Source of the DNA: JACKJK01 sp046159835
GTDB taxonomy: Bacteria > Pseudomonadota > Alphaproteobacteria > Rhizobiales > Tepidamorphaceae
Direction of reading: 5' to 3'
DNA length: 64,000 nucleotides
Assembly: GCF_046159835.1 (NCBI RefSeq)
Contig: NZ_JBJXCY010000001.1
Span: forward strand, 744,001-808,000
The notes under the pieces were generated by a model, which did no database searches, was not told where the DNA came from, and saw only the letters and a program-made list of their open reading frames with translations. The position numbers and the translations under genes were made by a program. Shown one piece after another: positions 50,974 to 59,443 of the stretch (its first letter is position 1; every line of letters begins with the position of its first letter).

Positions 50974-51177
50974 ATGTTCGATTTTCTCAACAAGCTGGGC
51001 CTGCCGGCGAAATACGCGATCCTGTTCGGGGTCTTCGCGCCCGGCGCGATGTTCCTGCTGAATTACCGCGATCCGGCGGCATTCGGGTTGGCCAACTACC
51101 TGTTCTTCCTTGTTTTCGGGGCCTTCTGCGGCTTCGGCGCGGGCTACATGCGCCAGGTTCGCGGCAAGGATAAATAG
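50974..51177 (+). CDS. Small membrane protein, copy 1 of a tandem 67-aa pair
   Basis: A 67-aa protein beginning MFDFLNKLGLPAKYAI, with two hydrophobic segments (YAILFGVFAPGAMFLLN and ANYLFFLVFGAFCGFGAGYM) and a basic end. I do not recognise a family. The gene at 51320-51523 is also 67 aa and begins MLDSLNALGLPAKYAI, so they are tandem paralogues separated by a duplicated palindromic element. GGGGAC lies upstream of the ATG. Confidence 0.75.
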   Translation: MFDFLNKLGLPAKYAILFGVFAPGAMFLLNYRDPAAFGLANYLFFLVFGAFCGFGAGYMRQVRGKDK

Positions 51178-51178
51178 C

Positions 51179-51226
51179 GCGCATGGGCCCGAAAAGTTGT
51201 TCGACTTTTCGGATCAGGCCATGCGG
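51179..51226. repeat. Palindromic intergenic element, copy 1
   Basis: A 48-bp two-tier palindrome: outer arms CGCATGG/CCATGCG and a perfect inner stem CCGAAAAGT/ACTTTTCGG with loop TGTTCG. It starts 1 bp after the first 67-aa gene. It differs from copy 2 at three positions. The style is like short palindromic repeats I recall from Hyphomicrobiales genomes. Confidence 0.85.
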
Positions 51227-51236
51227 AAGCCAGAAA

Positions 51237-51284
51237 GCGCATGGACCCGAAAAGTTGTTCGACTTTCCGGAACAGGCCATGCGG
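51237..51284. repeat. Palindromic intergenic element, copy 2
   Basis: A second 48-bp copy in direct orientation, 58 bp from copy 1, identical at 45 of 48 positions. The inner stem has one mismatch (CCGAAAAGT/ACTTTCCGG), which shows drift after duplication. It lies 35 bp upstream of the second 67-aa gene. Confidence 0.85.
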
Positions 51285-51319
51285 CAGGGAAATTTGATCT
51301 AACTCTCGGGACGCTTCAA

Positions 51320-51523
51320 ATGCTCGACAGCCTCAACGCGCTCGGCCTGCCGGCGAAATACGCCATCATCAACGCGGTGATGTGCGTGGTCTTCCTGTAC
51401 CTGCTGGCGCAAGTCGGCTGGGGGTCCGGTGAGCCGTTCATCTACGTGCTGGGCGCGGTCCTGGCGGCGATCTTCGGCGCGGTGCGCGGCTACCGGCGCA
51501 AGCAGGCCGGCCTGAAGGACTGA
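51320..51523 (+). CDS. Small membrane protein, copy 2 of a tandem 67-aa pair
   Basis: A 67-aa paralogue of the upstream gene: MLDSLNALGLPAKYAI at the start, two hydrophobic helices (INAVMCVVFLYLLAQVGW, FIYVLGAVLAAIFGAV) and a basic tail RGYRRKQAGLKD. Beyond the shared first 16 residues the helices have diverged while keeping length and topology. The start at 51320 is set by this match; the longer upstream frame runs through the palindromes. Function unknown. Confidence 0.75.
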   Translation: MLDSLNALGLPAKYAIINAVMCVVFLYLLAQVGWGSGEPFIYVLGAVLAAIFGAVRGYRRKQAGLKD

Positions 51524-51644
51524 CGCGCACGGGCGGGGCGGAACAGCTTCTGCACCATGAGAAGCGTTTGACGCAGCCATCAAACCGCTTATCTATCGCG
51601 CGCAAGCGCCGGTCTGGCGCAGGACAGTCATCAGCGGGGACAAG

Positions 51645-52823
51645 ATGAGCGTTACCAAAGAAGCGGTTCTGGAAGCCCTCAAGCGCGTGCGCGGGCCGGA
51701 CATGGAACGCGATCTGGTCGAAAGCGGCATCGTCTCCGACATCTTCATTTCCGGCGGCAGGGTGATCTTCTCGATCTCCGTTGACGCCGCCATGGCCCAG
51801 AAGCTGGAGCCGATGCGGCAGGCGGCCGAGAAGGTCGTGAACGAAGTGCCCGGCGTGGAAAAGGCCATCGTCTCGCTGACGGCCGAGAAGGCCGGCGGCA
51901 ATGGCGCGGGCGCTGCTGCCGCGCCCGCCGCGAAAGCTCCGCCGCCCGGCAACCTGGCACCGCCGCCTCCCATGGCCGGCAAGGGCCCCGGCGGCCAGCA
52001 GGCCGCCCCGGCGCAGGCAGCCGGTGTTCCCGGCGTCAAGCACATCATCGCGGTCGCCTCGGGCAAGGGCGGTGTCGGCAAGTCCACCACCACGGCCAAC
52101 CTCGCGCTCGCGCTCCAGGCGCTTGGGCTGAAGGTCGGCATTCTGGATGCCGATATCTACGGCCCCTCACAGCCGCGCCTGCTCGGCGTTTCGGGCCGTC
52201 CGGAACCGGTCCATGGCCGGGTGCTGAAGCCGCTGGAAGGCTTCGGTCTGAAGGTCATGTCCATGGGCTTCCTCGTGGAGGAAGACACGCCGATGATCTG
52301 GCGAGGGCCGATGGTTATTTCCGCCATCACCCAGATGCTGCGCGAGGTCGAATGGGGCGAACTGGATGTGCTCGTTGTCGACATGCCGCCCGGCACCGGT
52401 GATGCGCAACTGACCATGGCCCAGCAGGTGCCGCTGTCGGGTGCGGTGATCGTCTCCACGCCACAGGATCTGGCGCTGATCGACGCGCGCAAGGGCATCA
52501 ACATGTTCCGCCGCGTGGATGTGCCGATCCTCGGCATCATCGAGAACATGAGCTACTTCCTGTGCCCCTCCTGCGGGGACCGCTCCGACATCTTCGGAAA
52601 TGGCGGCGCGAAGGCGGAAGCCGAAAAGATCGGCGTGCCGTTCCTCGGCGACGTGCCGCTACACATGGACATCCGTGAAAAATCCGATTCGGGCCGGCCG
52701 CCGGTGGCGTCGGACCCCGATGGCCAGCACGCGAAGATTTTTGGAGAGATCGCCAGCCAGGTCTGGCGCCAGATTTCCGATGGCAGTTCTGCCCGTGCGG
52801 CACCTGCTATCGTCATGGATTAA
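51645..52823 (+). CDS. apbC: Mrp/NBP35-family Fe-S cluster carrier ATPase
   Basis: A 392-aa protein. The N-terminal DUF59/MIP18 domain (residues 1-85) is followed by an Ala/Pro/Gly-rich linker (about 85-130). The Mrp P-loop domain has deviant Walker A VASGKGGVGKSTTTANLA, switch ILDADIYGPSQPRLLG, DMPPGTGDAQLTMAQQ and the cluster-binding CPSCGD. ApbC/Mrp proteins bind and transfer 4Fe-4S clusters in the cytoplasm, useful for Fe-S enzymes such as FdhA and MoaA encoded nearby. The ATG at 51645 follows GGGGACAAG. Confidence 0.95.
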   Translation: MSVTKEAVLEALKRVRGPDMERDLVESGIVSDIFISGGRVIFSISVDAAMAQKLEPMRQAAEKVVNEVPGVEKAIVSLTAEKAGGNGAGAAAAPAAKAPPPGNLAPPPPMAGKGPGGQQAAPAQAAGVPGVKHIIAVASGKGGVGKSTTTANLALALQALGLKVGILDADIYGPSQPRLLGVSGRPEPVHGRVLKPLEGFGLKVMSMGFLVEEDTPMIWRGPMVISAITQMLREVEWGELDVLVVDMPPGTGDAQLTMAQQVPLSGAVIVSTPQDLALIDARKGINMFRRVDVPILGIIENMSYFLCPSCGDRSDIFGNGGAKAEAEKIGVPFLGDVPLHMDIREKSDSGRPPVASDPDGQHAKIFGEIASQVWRQISDGSSARAAPAIVMD

Positions 52824-53071
52824 CTATACTTTTTTGGGTTTCGCCTCTTTACGCTCCATGAGCGGTGTGCATAAAGGCTCCGCCTTGAATGCGTGGCCGG
52901 CGCGGATGCGGTGCCCTATGTCATTCTTCAATGTCTGTAGTTTACGTTCAGGTTAAGACTGTACGCCAAGGGCAGGCACTTAAAAGGTCATAATTTTCCA
53001 ACGGCGTGGGGGCTCAGAACAACGAGACGCCTTATCGGAAAAGCTGACGATTTTTCTGGTGAGGGAATCTG
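52824..53071 (+). promoter_or_regulatory. Upstream region of the bacteriophytochrome gene
   Basis: 248 bp less GC-rich than the surroundings (e.g. TATACTTTTTTGG, CTTAAAAGGTCATAATTTTCC). No gene or strong hairpin was seen. GAGGG lies 7 nt before the TTG start at 53072. It probably holds the bphP promoter. Confidence 0.45.
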
Positions 53072-55660
53072 TTGAACGACTCCAACGACGGGCAATTCGA
53101 CGTCGATCTCACGAACTGCGATCGCGAGCCCATCCACCTACTCGGCCGGGTTCAGGAATTTGGCTTCCTGATCGGTTGCACGTCCGATTGGCTTATTCGC
53201 CACGTGTCCGAAAACGTGTCCGACTTTCTCGAGGCTGACGCGCAGTCGCTGATCGGCGATTCCGTCTCTCGCCTGCTCGATCCCAGCACCATTCACACGC
53301 TGCGCAACCGGTTGCAGAACCTGCGCCCGGGCGGCTACCCCGACATCGTGACGCGCCTGGAAGTGCACAGCGCCAAGGATGGACAACTCTTCGATGTGAG
53401 CGTCCACATTTCCGGCAGCGAGATCGTGCTGGAATTCGAGCCGGCGCGCCCACAGATGCGCGCCGACCGGCATGTTGCCGATGTCCAGCAGGCCATCAAC
53501 CGCATCAGCCGGCTGGACAGTGTCGACGCCATTCTGCGCTTTGCCACGCGCTTCAGTTCGAGCCTGATGGGCTTTGATCGGGTGATGGCGTACGTCTTCA
53601 ACCCGGACGACACCGGCGAAGTGCGCGCCGAGACCCATGCTCCCGGCATGGAGTCGTTTCTCGGGCTGCGCTACCCCTCGACCGATATCCCGCGACAGGC
53701 CCGCATTCTCTACGTACAGAATCCGGTCCGCACGATCGCCAACATAAACAAGGATGGGTCGCCCATCCTGCCGCTCGCCCGCTCACAGGAAGATGCGCTG
53801 GACCTGTCCAGTTCGGTCCTGCGTTCGGTGTCGCCGATCCATCTGGAATACCTGCGCAACATGGGCGTGGGCGCGTCCGTGTCCCTCTCCATCGTTGTGC
53901 ACGGGCGGCTCTGGGGTCTGATCGCGTGTCATCACCGCCAGCCCAAGGTGCTCGACCAGACGGTCCGCAATTCCATGGTGCTGTTCGCGCAGATGCTTTC
54001 GCTGCTGATCGCGGAGCGCATTTCCACCATCGACAGCAAGTTCCAGACTGCCGCGAACGAGCTCATCAACCGCTTCTCGCGTTCTGCCGCGACCTCCGGC
54101 GATATCGGCGACGTGATCCTCGCACAGTCCGAGACCGCGCTCGACCTGATGTCTGCCGACGGCATGGCCGTGCTGAGCGATGGCAAGATTTCAACTGAAG
54201 GTCGTACGCCCTCGGACGACGACATCGAGGCGATTGCGCGACAGCTGAACGTCCAGCCGCCCGGTCAGGTCTACGCAACGAACGAATTGAGCAAGCTGGA
54301 CCCGGATGCCGCCTCATATCTCGGGCAGGCTGCTGGGGTTCTCTCAATCCCGATTTCCAAGAGCCCGCGTGACTACATCCTCTTCTTCCGCAGCGAACTG
54401 GTGAAGAAGGTGACGTGGGCCGGCAACCCGGAAAAGCCGGTGACGCTCGGCCCCAACGGCATTCGCCTGACGCCGCGCAAGAGCTTCGAGGCCTGGCAGG
54501 ATCTCGTCGAGGGGCAGAGCGCGGAATGGACGAAAGCCGAAATCGCGGCTGCCGAGCAGTTCCGCGTGACTGTGCTGGAAGTCGTGTTGAGGCTGGCTGA
54601 TGACGCGGCGATGGAGCGCAAGCGCGCTGCCGAAAAGCAGGAGTTGCTGATCGCGGAACTCAATCACCGCGTTCGCAACATCCTCGGGCTGGTGCGCTCG
54701 CTGATTGCCCAGACCTCCAAGAGCGAGACGTCAGTCGCCGAATTCGCCCAAGTTCTGGAAAGCCGCGTGCAATCGCTGGCGCGCGCCCATGACCAGATCA
54801 CGGAGAAAAACTGGACTCATGCGTCCCTGCGCAGCCTGATTTCGACCGAGGCCGAGGCCTACCTGCTCGACAAGTCGTCACGCATTCGCATCGACGGCCC
54901 TGACGCGCTGCTGACGCCGGTTGCCTATTCCAACCTGGCGCTCGTCATCCACGAGATGATGACGAATTCGGCCAAATACGGCGCGTTGTCGGATCGCAGT
55001 GGGATGGTCGAGGTTGATCTGACGGTTCGTGATGACGGAGCTCTGGATATCGGCTGGTTGGAAAAGAACGGTCCGCCGGTGAAGCCGCCGGAGCGTCGCG
55101 GCTTCGGCACGACCATCATCGAGCGCGCGGTGCCCTACGAACTGCACGGCGAAGCCTCGATTGACTACGCGACAAGCGGCGTGACTGCGAAATTCGTCGT
55201 GCCTGCATCCTTCGTGACGGTGTCGGATGAACCTGAAGTGGCTCAGACCGCAGCGCAGATTGCTGCCGAGGAACGTGCATTGCCGGAAATCGATTTCCCG
55301 AAGAAAATCCTTGTCGTCGAGGACAACCTCATCATCGCCATGGATACAGAAGCCGCGCTGATGGAACTTGGCGCAACGAAGGTGACGGTCTGTGGCGATT
55401 TGCATGCCGGACTGACCGCGCTTGAGGACAGCCGTCCCGACTTCGCACTTCTCGACATCAATCTTGGAAACGGAAACAGCTTCCCGCTGGCCGAGAAGCT
55501 GATGGCCGAGAGTCTGCCGTTCGTGTTCGCTTCAGGCTACGGCGACCTGAAGACGGATGGCGGCAAGTTCGACGGCTGTCTGGTGGTGGGAAAGCCCTAC
55601 GACAAGGAAAGGCTGCGGCAGGTGATCCTGGCGTGTCTCGAAACCAAGGTAGGGGACTGA
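53072..55660 (+). CDS. bphP: Bacteriophytochrome hybrid histidine kinase (PAS-GAF-PHY-HWE kinase-REC)
   Basis: An 862-aa red/far-red photoreceptor. The biliverdin-binding Cys16 is in DLTNCDREPIHLLGRVQEFG. PAS occupies about 1-115, GAF about 135-300 (YPSTDIPRQAR, the PxSDIP-type motif), and PHY about 320-500 with tongue motif PRKSFEAWQ. An HWE-type kinase has ELNHRVRNILGLVRSLI and EMMTNSAKYGAL. A C-terminal REC domain has VVEDNLIIAMDTEAALMELGA and phospho-acceptor Asp in FALLDINLG. The start is TTG at 53072. It is tail-to-tail with a response regulator and next to heme oxygenase. Confidence 0.95.
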   Translation: MNDSNDGQFDVDLTNCDREPIHLLGRVQEFGFLIGCTSDWLIRHVSENVSDFLEADAQSLIGDSVSRLLDPSTIHTLRNRLQNLRPGGYPDIVTRLEVHSAKDGQLFDVSVHISGSEIVLEFEPARPQMRADRHVADVQQAINRISRLDSVDAILRFATRFSSSLMGFDRVMAYVFNPDDTGEVRAETHAPGMESFLGLRYPSTDIPRQARILYVQNPVRTIANINKDGSPILPLARSQEDALDLSSSVLRSVSPIHLEYLRNMGVGASVSLSIVVHGRLWGLIACHHRQPKVLDQTVRNSMVLFAQMLSLLIAERISTIDSKFQTAANELINRFSRSAATSGDIGDVILAQSETALDLMSADGMAVLSDGKISTEGRTPSDDDIEAIARQLNVQPPGQVYATNELSKLDPDAASYLGQAAGVLSIPISKSPRDYILFFRSELVKKVTWAGNPEKPVTLGPNGIRLTPRKSFEAWQDLVEGQSAEWTKAEIAAAEQFRVTVLEVVLRLADDAAMERKRAAEKQELLIAELNHRVRNILGLVRSLIAQTSKSETSVAEFAQVLESRVQSLARAHDQITEKNWTHASLRSLISTEAEAYLLDKSSRIRIDGPDALLTPVAYSNLALVIHEMMTNSAKYGALSDRSGMVEVDLTVRDDGALDIGWLEKNGPPVKPPERRGFGTTIIERAVPYELHGEASIDYATSGVTAKFVVPASFVTVSDEPEVAQTAAQIAAEERALPEIDFPKKILVVEDNLIIAMDTEAALMELGATKVTVCGDLHAGLTALEDSRPDFALLDINLGNGNSFPLAEKLMAESLPFVFASGYGDLKTDGGKFDGCLVVGKPYDKERLRQVILACLETKVGD

Positions 55661-55661
55661 T

Positions 55662-56018
55662 TCAGATCTGCGCGAAAAGTTGCGCTGCGATCTTGCTGTA
55701 GTCGACCGGCTTGTTGAAAAGCGGCGCGTTGCTGCCGAGCATCTCCGTCACTTCGCGCGTCGTGCGCCCTGTGACGAAAAAATAAGGGTAGCCCGCTTCC
55801 TCCAGCTTCGCAGCTATAGGAATGCTGTTTTCACCACGAAGGTCGAAATCCAGTAATGCGCCTGCAAGCGCATGCGACTCCAAGATCGCGAATGCTGACT
55901 TGCAATCATGCGCCACGAGGCATTCGAGCCCCGCGCTGATGATCGCGTCTTCTGCATCCATCGCGATGAACGGATCGTCCTCAACGATGAGCACTGGTTT
56001 TTGCACTGCCATGTCCAT
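55662..56018 (-). CDS. Single-domain response regulator
   Basis: A 118-aa REC-only protein: VLIVEDDPFIAMDAEDAI (acidic pocket), phospho-acceptor Asp in GALLDFDLRGENS, Thr in YFFVTGRTT and the conserved Lys in PLFNKPVDY. It ends 1 bp from the bphP stop on the opposite strand and is divergent from heme oxygenase. It is a likely phosphorelay or phosphate-sink partner of the phytochrome kinase. Two ATGs (56018 and 56012) are close; the former is used. Confidence 0.88.
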   Translation of the reverse strand: MDMAVQKPVLIVEDDPFIAMDAEDAIISAGLECLVAHDCKSAFAILESHALAGALLDFDLRGENSIPIAAKLEEAGYPYFFVTGRTTREVTEMLGSNAPLFNKPVDYSKIAAQLFAQI

Positions 56019-56099
56019 GTCTAACGAACGCACTCAGTCACGAAATGGTTTCCACGCCCGGTAAAACTAACTGGTGCATGGTGAAAAAGGATTTAATCC

Positions 56100-56657
56100 A
56101 TGGATGCCGCAATCGCAAATTCTGGACTGCGTGAGCGTTTGCGCAAGCAGACGAGAGGTCTGCACGACCTGCTCGACAGCCGCTTTGACGGCGCATTCGC
56201 CGCTGATCTGGAGCGCTACACGGGCTTTCTGCTGATGAATGCCCGGGTGCTTCCGGTCTTGGAGGCGCGTTTGGCTCAGGATGAGGAATATCGAACGCTC
56301 GATGATTGGAAGGAACGGTTTCGCACCCGCGCACTGGAGCGCGACCTGACGGGGCTGGGCGTCGAGATGCCCGAAACGACACCTTTCCCGCATCAGCCGA
56401 TGCGTGGAGCGGGCGCGGGCATTGCCTACGTTCTGGAAGGCTCGCGCGTGGGCGCGCGCGCGATTGCAAAGAGGCTGTCTGAATCCGGCCTCGACTTCGT
56501 GCCGACGGCCTTCCTGCGCCACGGCCGCGAACAGCGCTACTGGCAGGATTTCCTCGACTGGCTCGCAAGGCGCGAGGGGGACGAGGACTATGCGCGCGGC
56601 GCTGTTGCGTCGGCGGCGGCTGCATTCCAGTTCTACCTCGAGGCATCCGAAGTCTGA
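56100..56657 (+). CDS. bphO: Heme oxygenase (biliverdin-forming, BphO/HemO type)
   Basis: A 185-aa all-helical protein with the proximal histidine in RKQTRGLHDLLDSRF, a distal glycine-rich kink AGAGIAYVLEGSRVGARAI and the closing QRYWQDFLDWL helix. It opens heme to biliverdin, CO and iron; biliverdin is the chromophore attached to the adjacent bacteriophytochrome. The alternative is a heme-iron scavenging enzyme, but the context favours chromophore supply. It overlaps the convergent EamA gene by 25 bp. Confidence 0.87.
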   Translation: MDAAIANSGLRERLRKQTRGLHDLLDSRFDGAFAADLERYTGFLLMNARVLPVLEARLAQDEEYRTLDDWKERFRTRALERDLTGLGVEMPETTPFPHQPMRGAGAGIAYVLEGSRVGARAIAKRLSESGLDFVPTAFLRHGREQRYWQDFLDWLARREGDEDYARGAVASAAAAFQFYLEASEV

Positions 56658-57592
56658 GGCAGGCCGGAGCGCATCGCCGCGTCCAGCTTTCGCTGGCGCA
56701 TGCGTTCCCGGTAGAAGATGAACAGCCCGCTTCCCACGATGAGGAAGATGCCGAACGTGCGCAGCGGCCCTGGCACGTCGCCCCACACAAGGAAGCCGAG
56801 GATGATCGCCCACACGATGATCGAGTAGCGGAACGGCGCGACGACTGACAATTCGCCCGACCGCATCGCGTCGGTGATGAAGTAGAACGCGAGCGTCAGG
56901 AACACGGCAGCGCACGCAAGGATCGCCAGTTCACGGCTGGTCGGCAGTCCACCGTAGCCGTCGATCGCGACCATCACCGCCCCGGCAATCGTCACCGCCG
57001 TCATCGTTGTCATGGCGACGAGGATTGTCGGCGCGGCGGCCGGAATGAAACGGTTGGACAGATCACGCAGCGCCACGAAGCCCAGCGCCGCGACGGCAAT
57101 CGGCGCACTCGTGTCGAAGCCGGACAGGCCCGGCTGCACGACCAGCAACATGCCGACGAAGCCGATCAGCACAGCCACCCAGCGCCGCCAGCCGACCTGT
57201 TCCTTCAGGTAGAATGCGGCAAGCACGGTCATCACCAGCGGCATCCCCTGGAGAATGGCGGTCGCGTTGGCAAGCGGCATGGAGAGCAGGGCGGTGAGGT
57301 AAAATAGTGTCGCGCCCAGTTCACCGATCACGCGCAAACCCAGTGGCCGCGCGGTGCCGGCAGGGAACTTGCGCCAGGCGCCCATCATCGTGGTCAGCGC
57401 TGCCATCAGGATCAGCGCCATGATGCCACGCGTCAGGATGATCTCGCCGAGCGGCATCGTCTCGCCGGCAAGCTTGATCAGCGTGTCATTGCAGATGAAC
57501 CCGCACATCGCGGCCAGCATCGCGAGGATGCCGCGCCGGTTGGCCGCTCGGGTCGCAAGCGCGGCCTCGGTGGTGGTCGATGCGATGGTCAT
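56633..57592 (-). CDS. EamA/DMT family transporter
   Basis: A 319-aa protein with ten helices in two EamA repeats (AMCGFICNDTLIKLAGETMPLGEIILTRGI and a second half from VAMTTMTAVTIAGAVM), ending in a basic tail (FIFYRERMRQRKLDAAMRSG). Typical of the RarD/S-adenosylmethionine-exporter-like branch of drug/metabolite exporters; the substrate is unknown. It lies 50 bp downstream of the Bcr/CflA gene on the same strand. Confidence 0.92.
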   Translation of the reverse strand: MTIASTTTEAALATRAANRRGILAMLAAMCGFICNDTLIKLAGETMPLGEIILTRGIMALILMAALTTMMGAWRKFPAGTARPLGLRVIGELGATLFYLTALLSMPLANATAILQGMPLVMTVLAAFYLKEQVGWRRWVAVLIGFVGMLLVVQPGLSGFDTSAPIAVAALGFVALRDLSNRFIPAAAPTILVAMTTMTAVTIAGAVMVAIDGYGGLPTSRELAILACAAVFLTLAFYFITDAMRSGELSVVAPFRYSIIVWAIILGFLVWGDVPGPLRTFGIFLIVGSGLFIFYRERMRQRKLDAAMRSGLPQTSDASR

Positions 57593-57642
57593 GTCCGGTC
57601 CCGGATCGAGGATTGCCCAGCTTGCACGGGATCAGCGTGCGT

Positions 57643-58860
57643 TCAAGCAGCCAGTCGCCCGCGCCCCAGGAACGCGAAGATGGTGGCCATCAGGATCGAG
57701 CCGAACATGATGAGGGCAAGCGGCAGCAGTCCGGTCTGGTCGACGAGGCCGGTCAGCACGGTCGCGCCCGCGCCGATGCCAAGCTGGATGGCACCAGACA
57801 GGCCAGCAGCCGCACCGGCGAGGTCGGGTCGCACGGAAACACAGTTGGCAATCGCGTTGGGGAGCACCAGCCCGTTGGAAAGTGCCGTGAACGCCATCGG
57901 CACGAACAAGGCAAGCGGATGGATAGTGCCGGTCATGGCGAGCGCGACCATGACGAAGGTCGCGACAAGGCCCATGATGCTGCCGGCGATGATCATCGGC
58001 GTTGGTCCGATCCGCTCGGAATATTGCCCGGTCAGGAAGTTCCCGACCATGTAGCCGATCGCGCCAAGAGGGAAATAAAGCCCGTAGTCCGACGGCGACA
58101 TCCCCATGACTTCCACGGCCAGGTGCGGAGCGGCTGCCAGGAACGAGAAGAAGGCCGCCGAGGCAAAGCCCAGCGTCAGCGCGTAGCACCAGAAGGCGCT
58201 GCTGCGAAACAGCACGAAGGCGCCGTCGACAATTGGCTGGAAGACTGCGCCGCTTTCACGCTGCGTGTTGGTTTCGTGGAGTGTCGCCAGCACGATGAGC
58301 AGCACCGGCAGCGCGACCACGACGACGGCGACAAAGCTGGCGTGCCAGCCGAAGCTTTCATCCAGCAGCCCGCCCGCCAGTGGTGACACCATCGGCCCCA
58401 CAACCATACCCATGGTCACGTAGCCGATCATGCTGGCCGAGCGGCCGCGGCTGTAGCAGTCGCGAATGATGGCGCGCCCGATAGCCAAGCCAGCCGCACC
58501 GCCGAGCCCCTGGAAGAAGCGCGCGGCGATCAGCGTCTCGATTGTCGGCGCCAGCGCAGCGAACACCGATCCGACGATGAAGAGGGACAGCCCCGCGATG
58601 AGCAGCGGCCTGCGACCGAACCGGTCCGACAGCGGGCCGAAGACGATCTGCGAGATCGCCATGGCGATGAGGTAGAAGGTCAGCGAGAGCTGGACCATCG
58701 CGTAGGACGTATCGAACGCCTTCTGCATTCCCGGCATCGAGGGCATGCAGATGTTGAGCGCGATGGGTCCGAGCGCGGAAATGATGATGAGCACGATCAG
58801 CGGCGGAGCCAGCACCGGAGTCTCGGCGGGCTCTGTGGTGGACGTGATCGTCTGGCTCAT
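57643..58860 (-). CDS. Bcr/CflA-type multidrug efflux MFS transporter
   Basis: A 405-aa, 12-helix MFS protein. The motif-A loop is GPLSDRFGRRPLLIAGLSLF, and the family-specific LNICMPSMPGMQKAFDTSYAMVQLSLTFYLIAMAISQ and ARFFQGLGGAAGLAIGRAIIRD are present. Such proteins expel drugs such as bicyclomycin, or sulfonamides and cysteine-like metabolites, by proton antiport. The start at 58860 fits the family N-terminus. Confidence 0.94.
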   Translation of the reverse strand: MSQTITSTTEPAETPVLAPPLIVLIIISALGPIALNICMPSMPGMQKAFDTSYAMVQLSLTFYLIAMAISQIVFGPLSDRFGRRPLLIAGLSLFIVGSVFAALAPTIETLIAARFFQGLGGAAGLAIGRAIIRDCYSRGRSASMIGYVTMGMVVGPMVSPLAGGLLDESFGWHASFVAVVVVALPVLLIVLATLHETNTQRESGAVFQPIVDGAFVLFRSSAFWCYALTLGFASAAFFSFLAAAPHLAVEVMGMSPSDYGLYFPLGAIGYMVGNFLTGQYSERIGPTPMIIAGSIMGLVATFVMVALAMTGTIHPLALFVPMAFTALSNGLVLPNAIANCVSVRPDLAGAAAGLSGAIQLGIGAGATVLTGLVDQTGLLPLALIMFGSILMATIFAFLGRGRLAA

Positions 58861-59034
58861 GTGGATTCTTTCGGCGGGCGGGGTGTCGGCGGGTCGCGAG
58901 CTATATGGTGCGCGCCGCGCGTCTCAGCCATGCCGGCAGTGCAGGGCAGGGTTCCGGCCTGCCTGCCCGGCCAGCCGCAGGCCCGTCAATGGGGCCTCGC
59001 GGCAAGCCTGGATCGTCTCGGGGTCGGAAGCCCG

Positions 59035-59217
59035 TCAGCGGCTGGCGGACGCGATGCCGAGGTTGGTCTCGGAAGCGGGCGTTCCTGCCGGCTGGGCGAA
59101 AACGCGGCGCACGAAGTCGTGGATCGCCACAGAGCGCTGACGGCGGCCCTCGGCCACCAGCCGGTTCAGCTGGGTCACGTCGAGGCGGCTCACGTCGATA
59201 TCATTCAGGTTGGTCAT
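59035..59217 (-). CDS. Small conserved-type protein (RSP_7527/DUF1127-like), hypothetical
   Basis: A 60-aa soluble protein: MTNLNDIDVSRLDVTQLNRLVAEGRRQRSVAIHDFVRRVFAQ and a short tail. The Arg-rich amphipathic helix resembles alphaproteobacterial RSP_7527/DUF1127-type small proteins. GGAG is 7 nt upstream of the ATG at 59217, and the leader carries a perfect GGCCGG/CCGGCC hairpin (59232-59256). It is divergent from a GcvA-like LysR gene, a common arrangement suggesting control by that regulator. Confidence 0.7.
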   Translation of the reverse strand: MTNLNDIDVSRLDVTQLNRLVAEGRRQRSVAIHDFVRRVFAQPAGTPASETNLGIASASR

Positions 59218-59384
59218 GTCGGTCTCCAGTCGGCCGGGAGGGATTTGATGCCGGCCGATGCTGGAGAAGCTAGGTACTATGCTGCACTGCCACAAACGCT
59301 TTGTTTTCATCCGTCAGTTGAGTTAAAATCATCTGATACGTTCCGGACAACTCATGGCTGCCATGCAAATTTTGAAGGTCTGCA

Positions 59385-59401
59385 ATTTACCGTTTGTAAA
59401 T
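59385..59401. promoter_or_regulatory. Dyad upstream of the LysR gene, candidate LysR operator
   Basis: ATTTAC-CGTTT-GTAAAT is a perfect 6-bp inverted repeat with 5-bp spacer, containing a T-N11-A LysR box. It lies 43 bp before the GcvA-like gene, in the spacer shared with the divergent 60-aa gene. Confidence 0.55.
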
Positions 59402-59443
59402 GTAGTGCCTATGCATCTGGAAATATTGGGGAAATAGCGAAGA

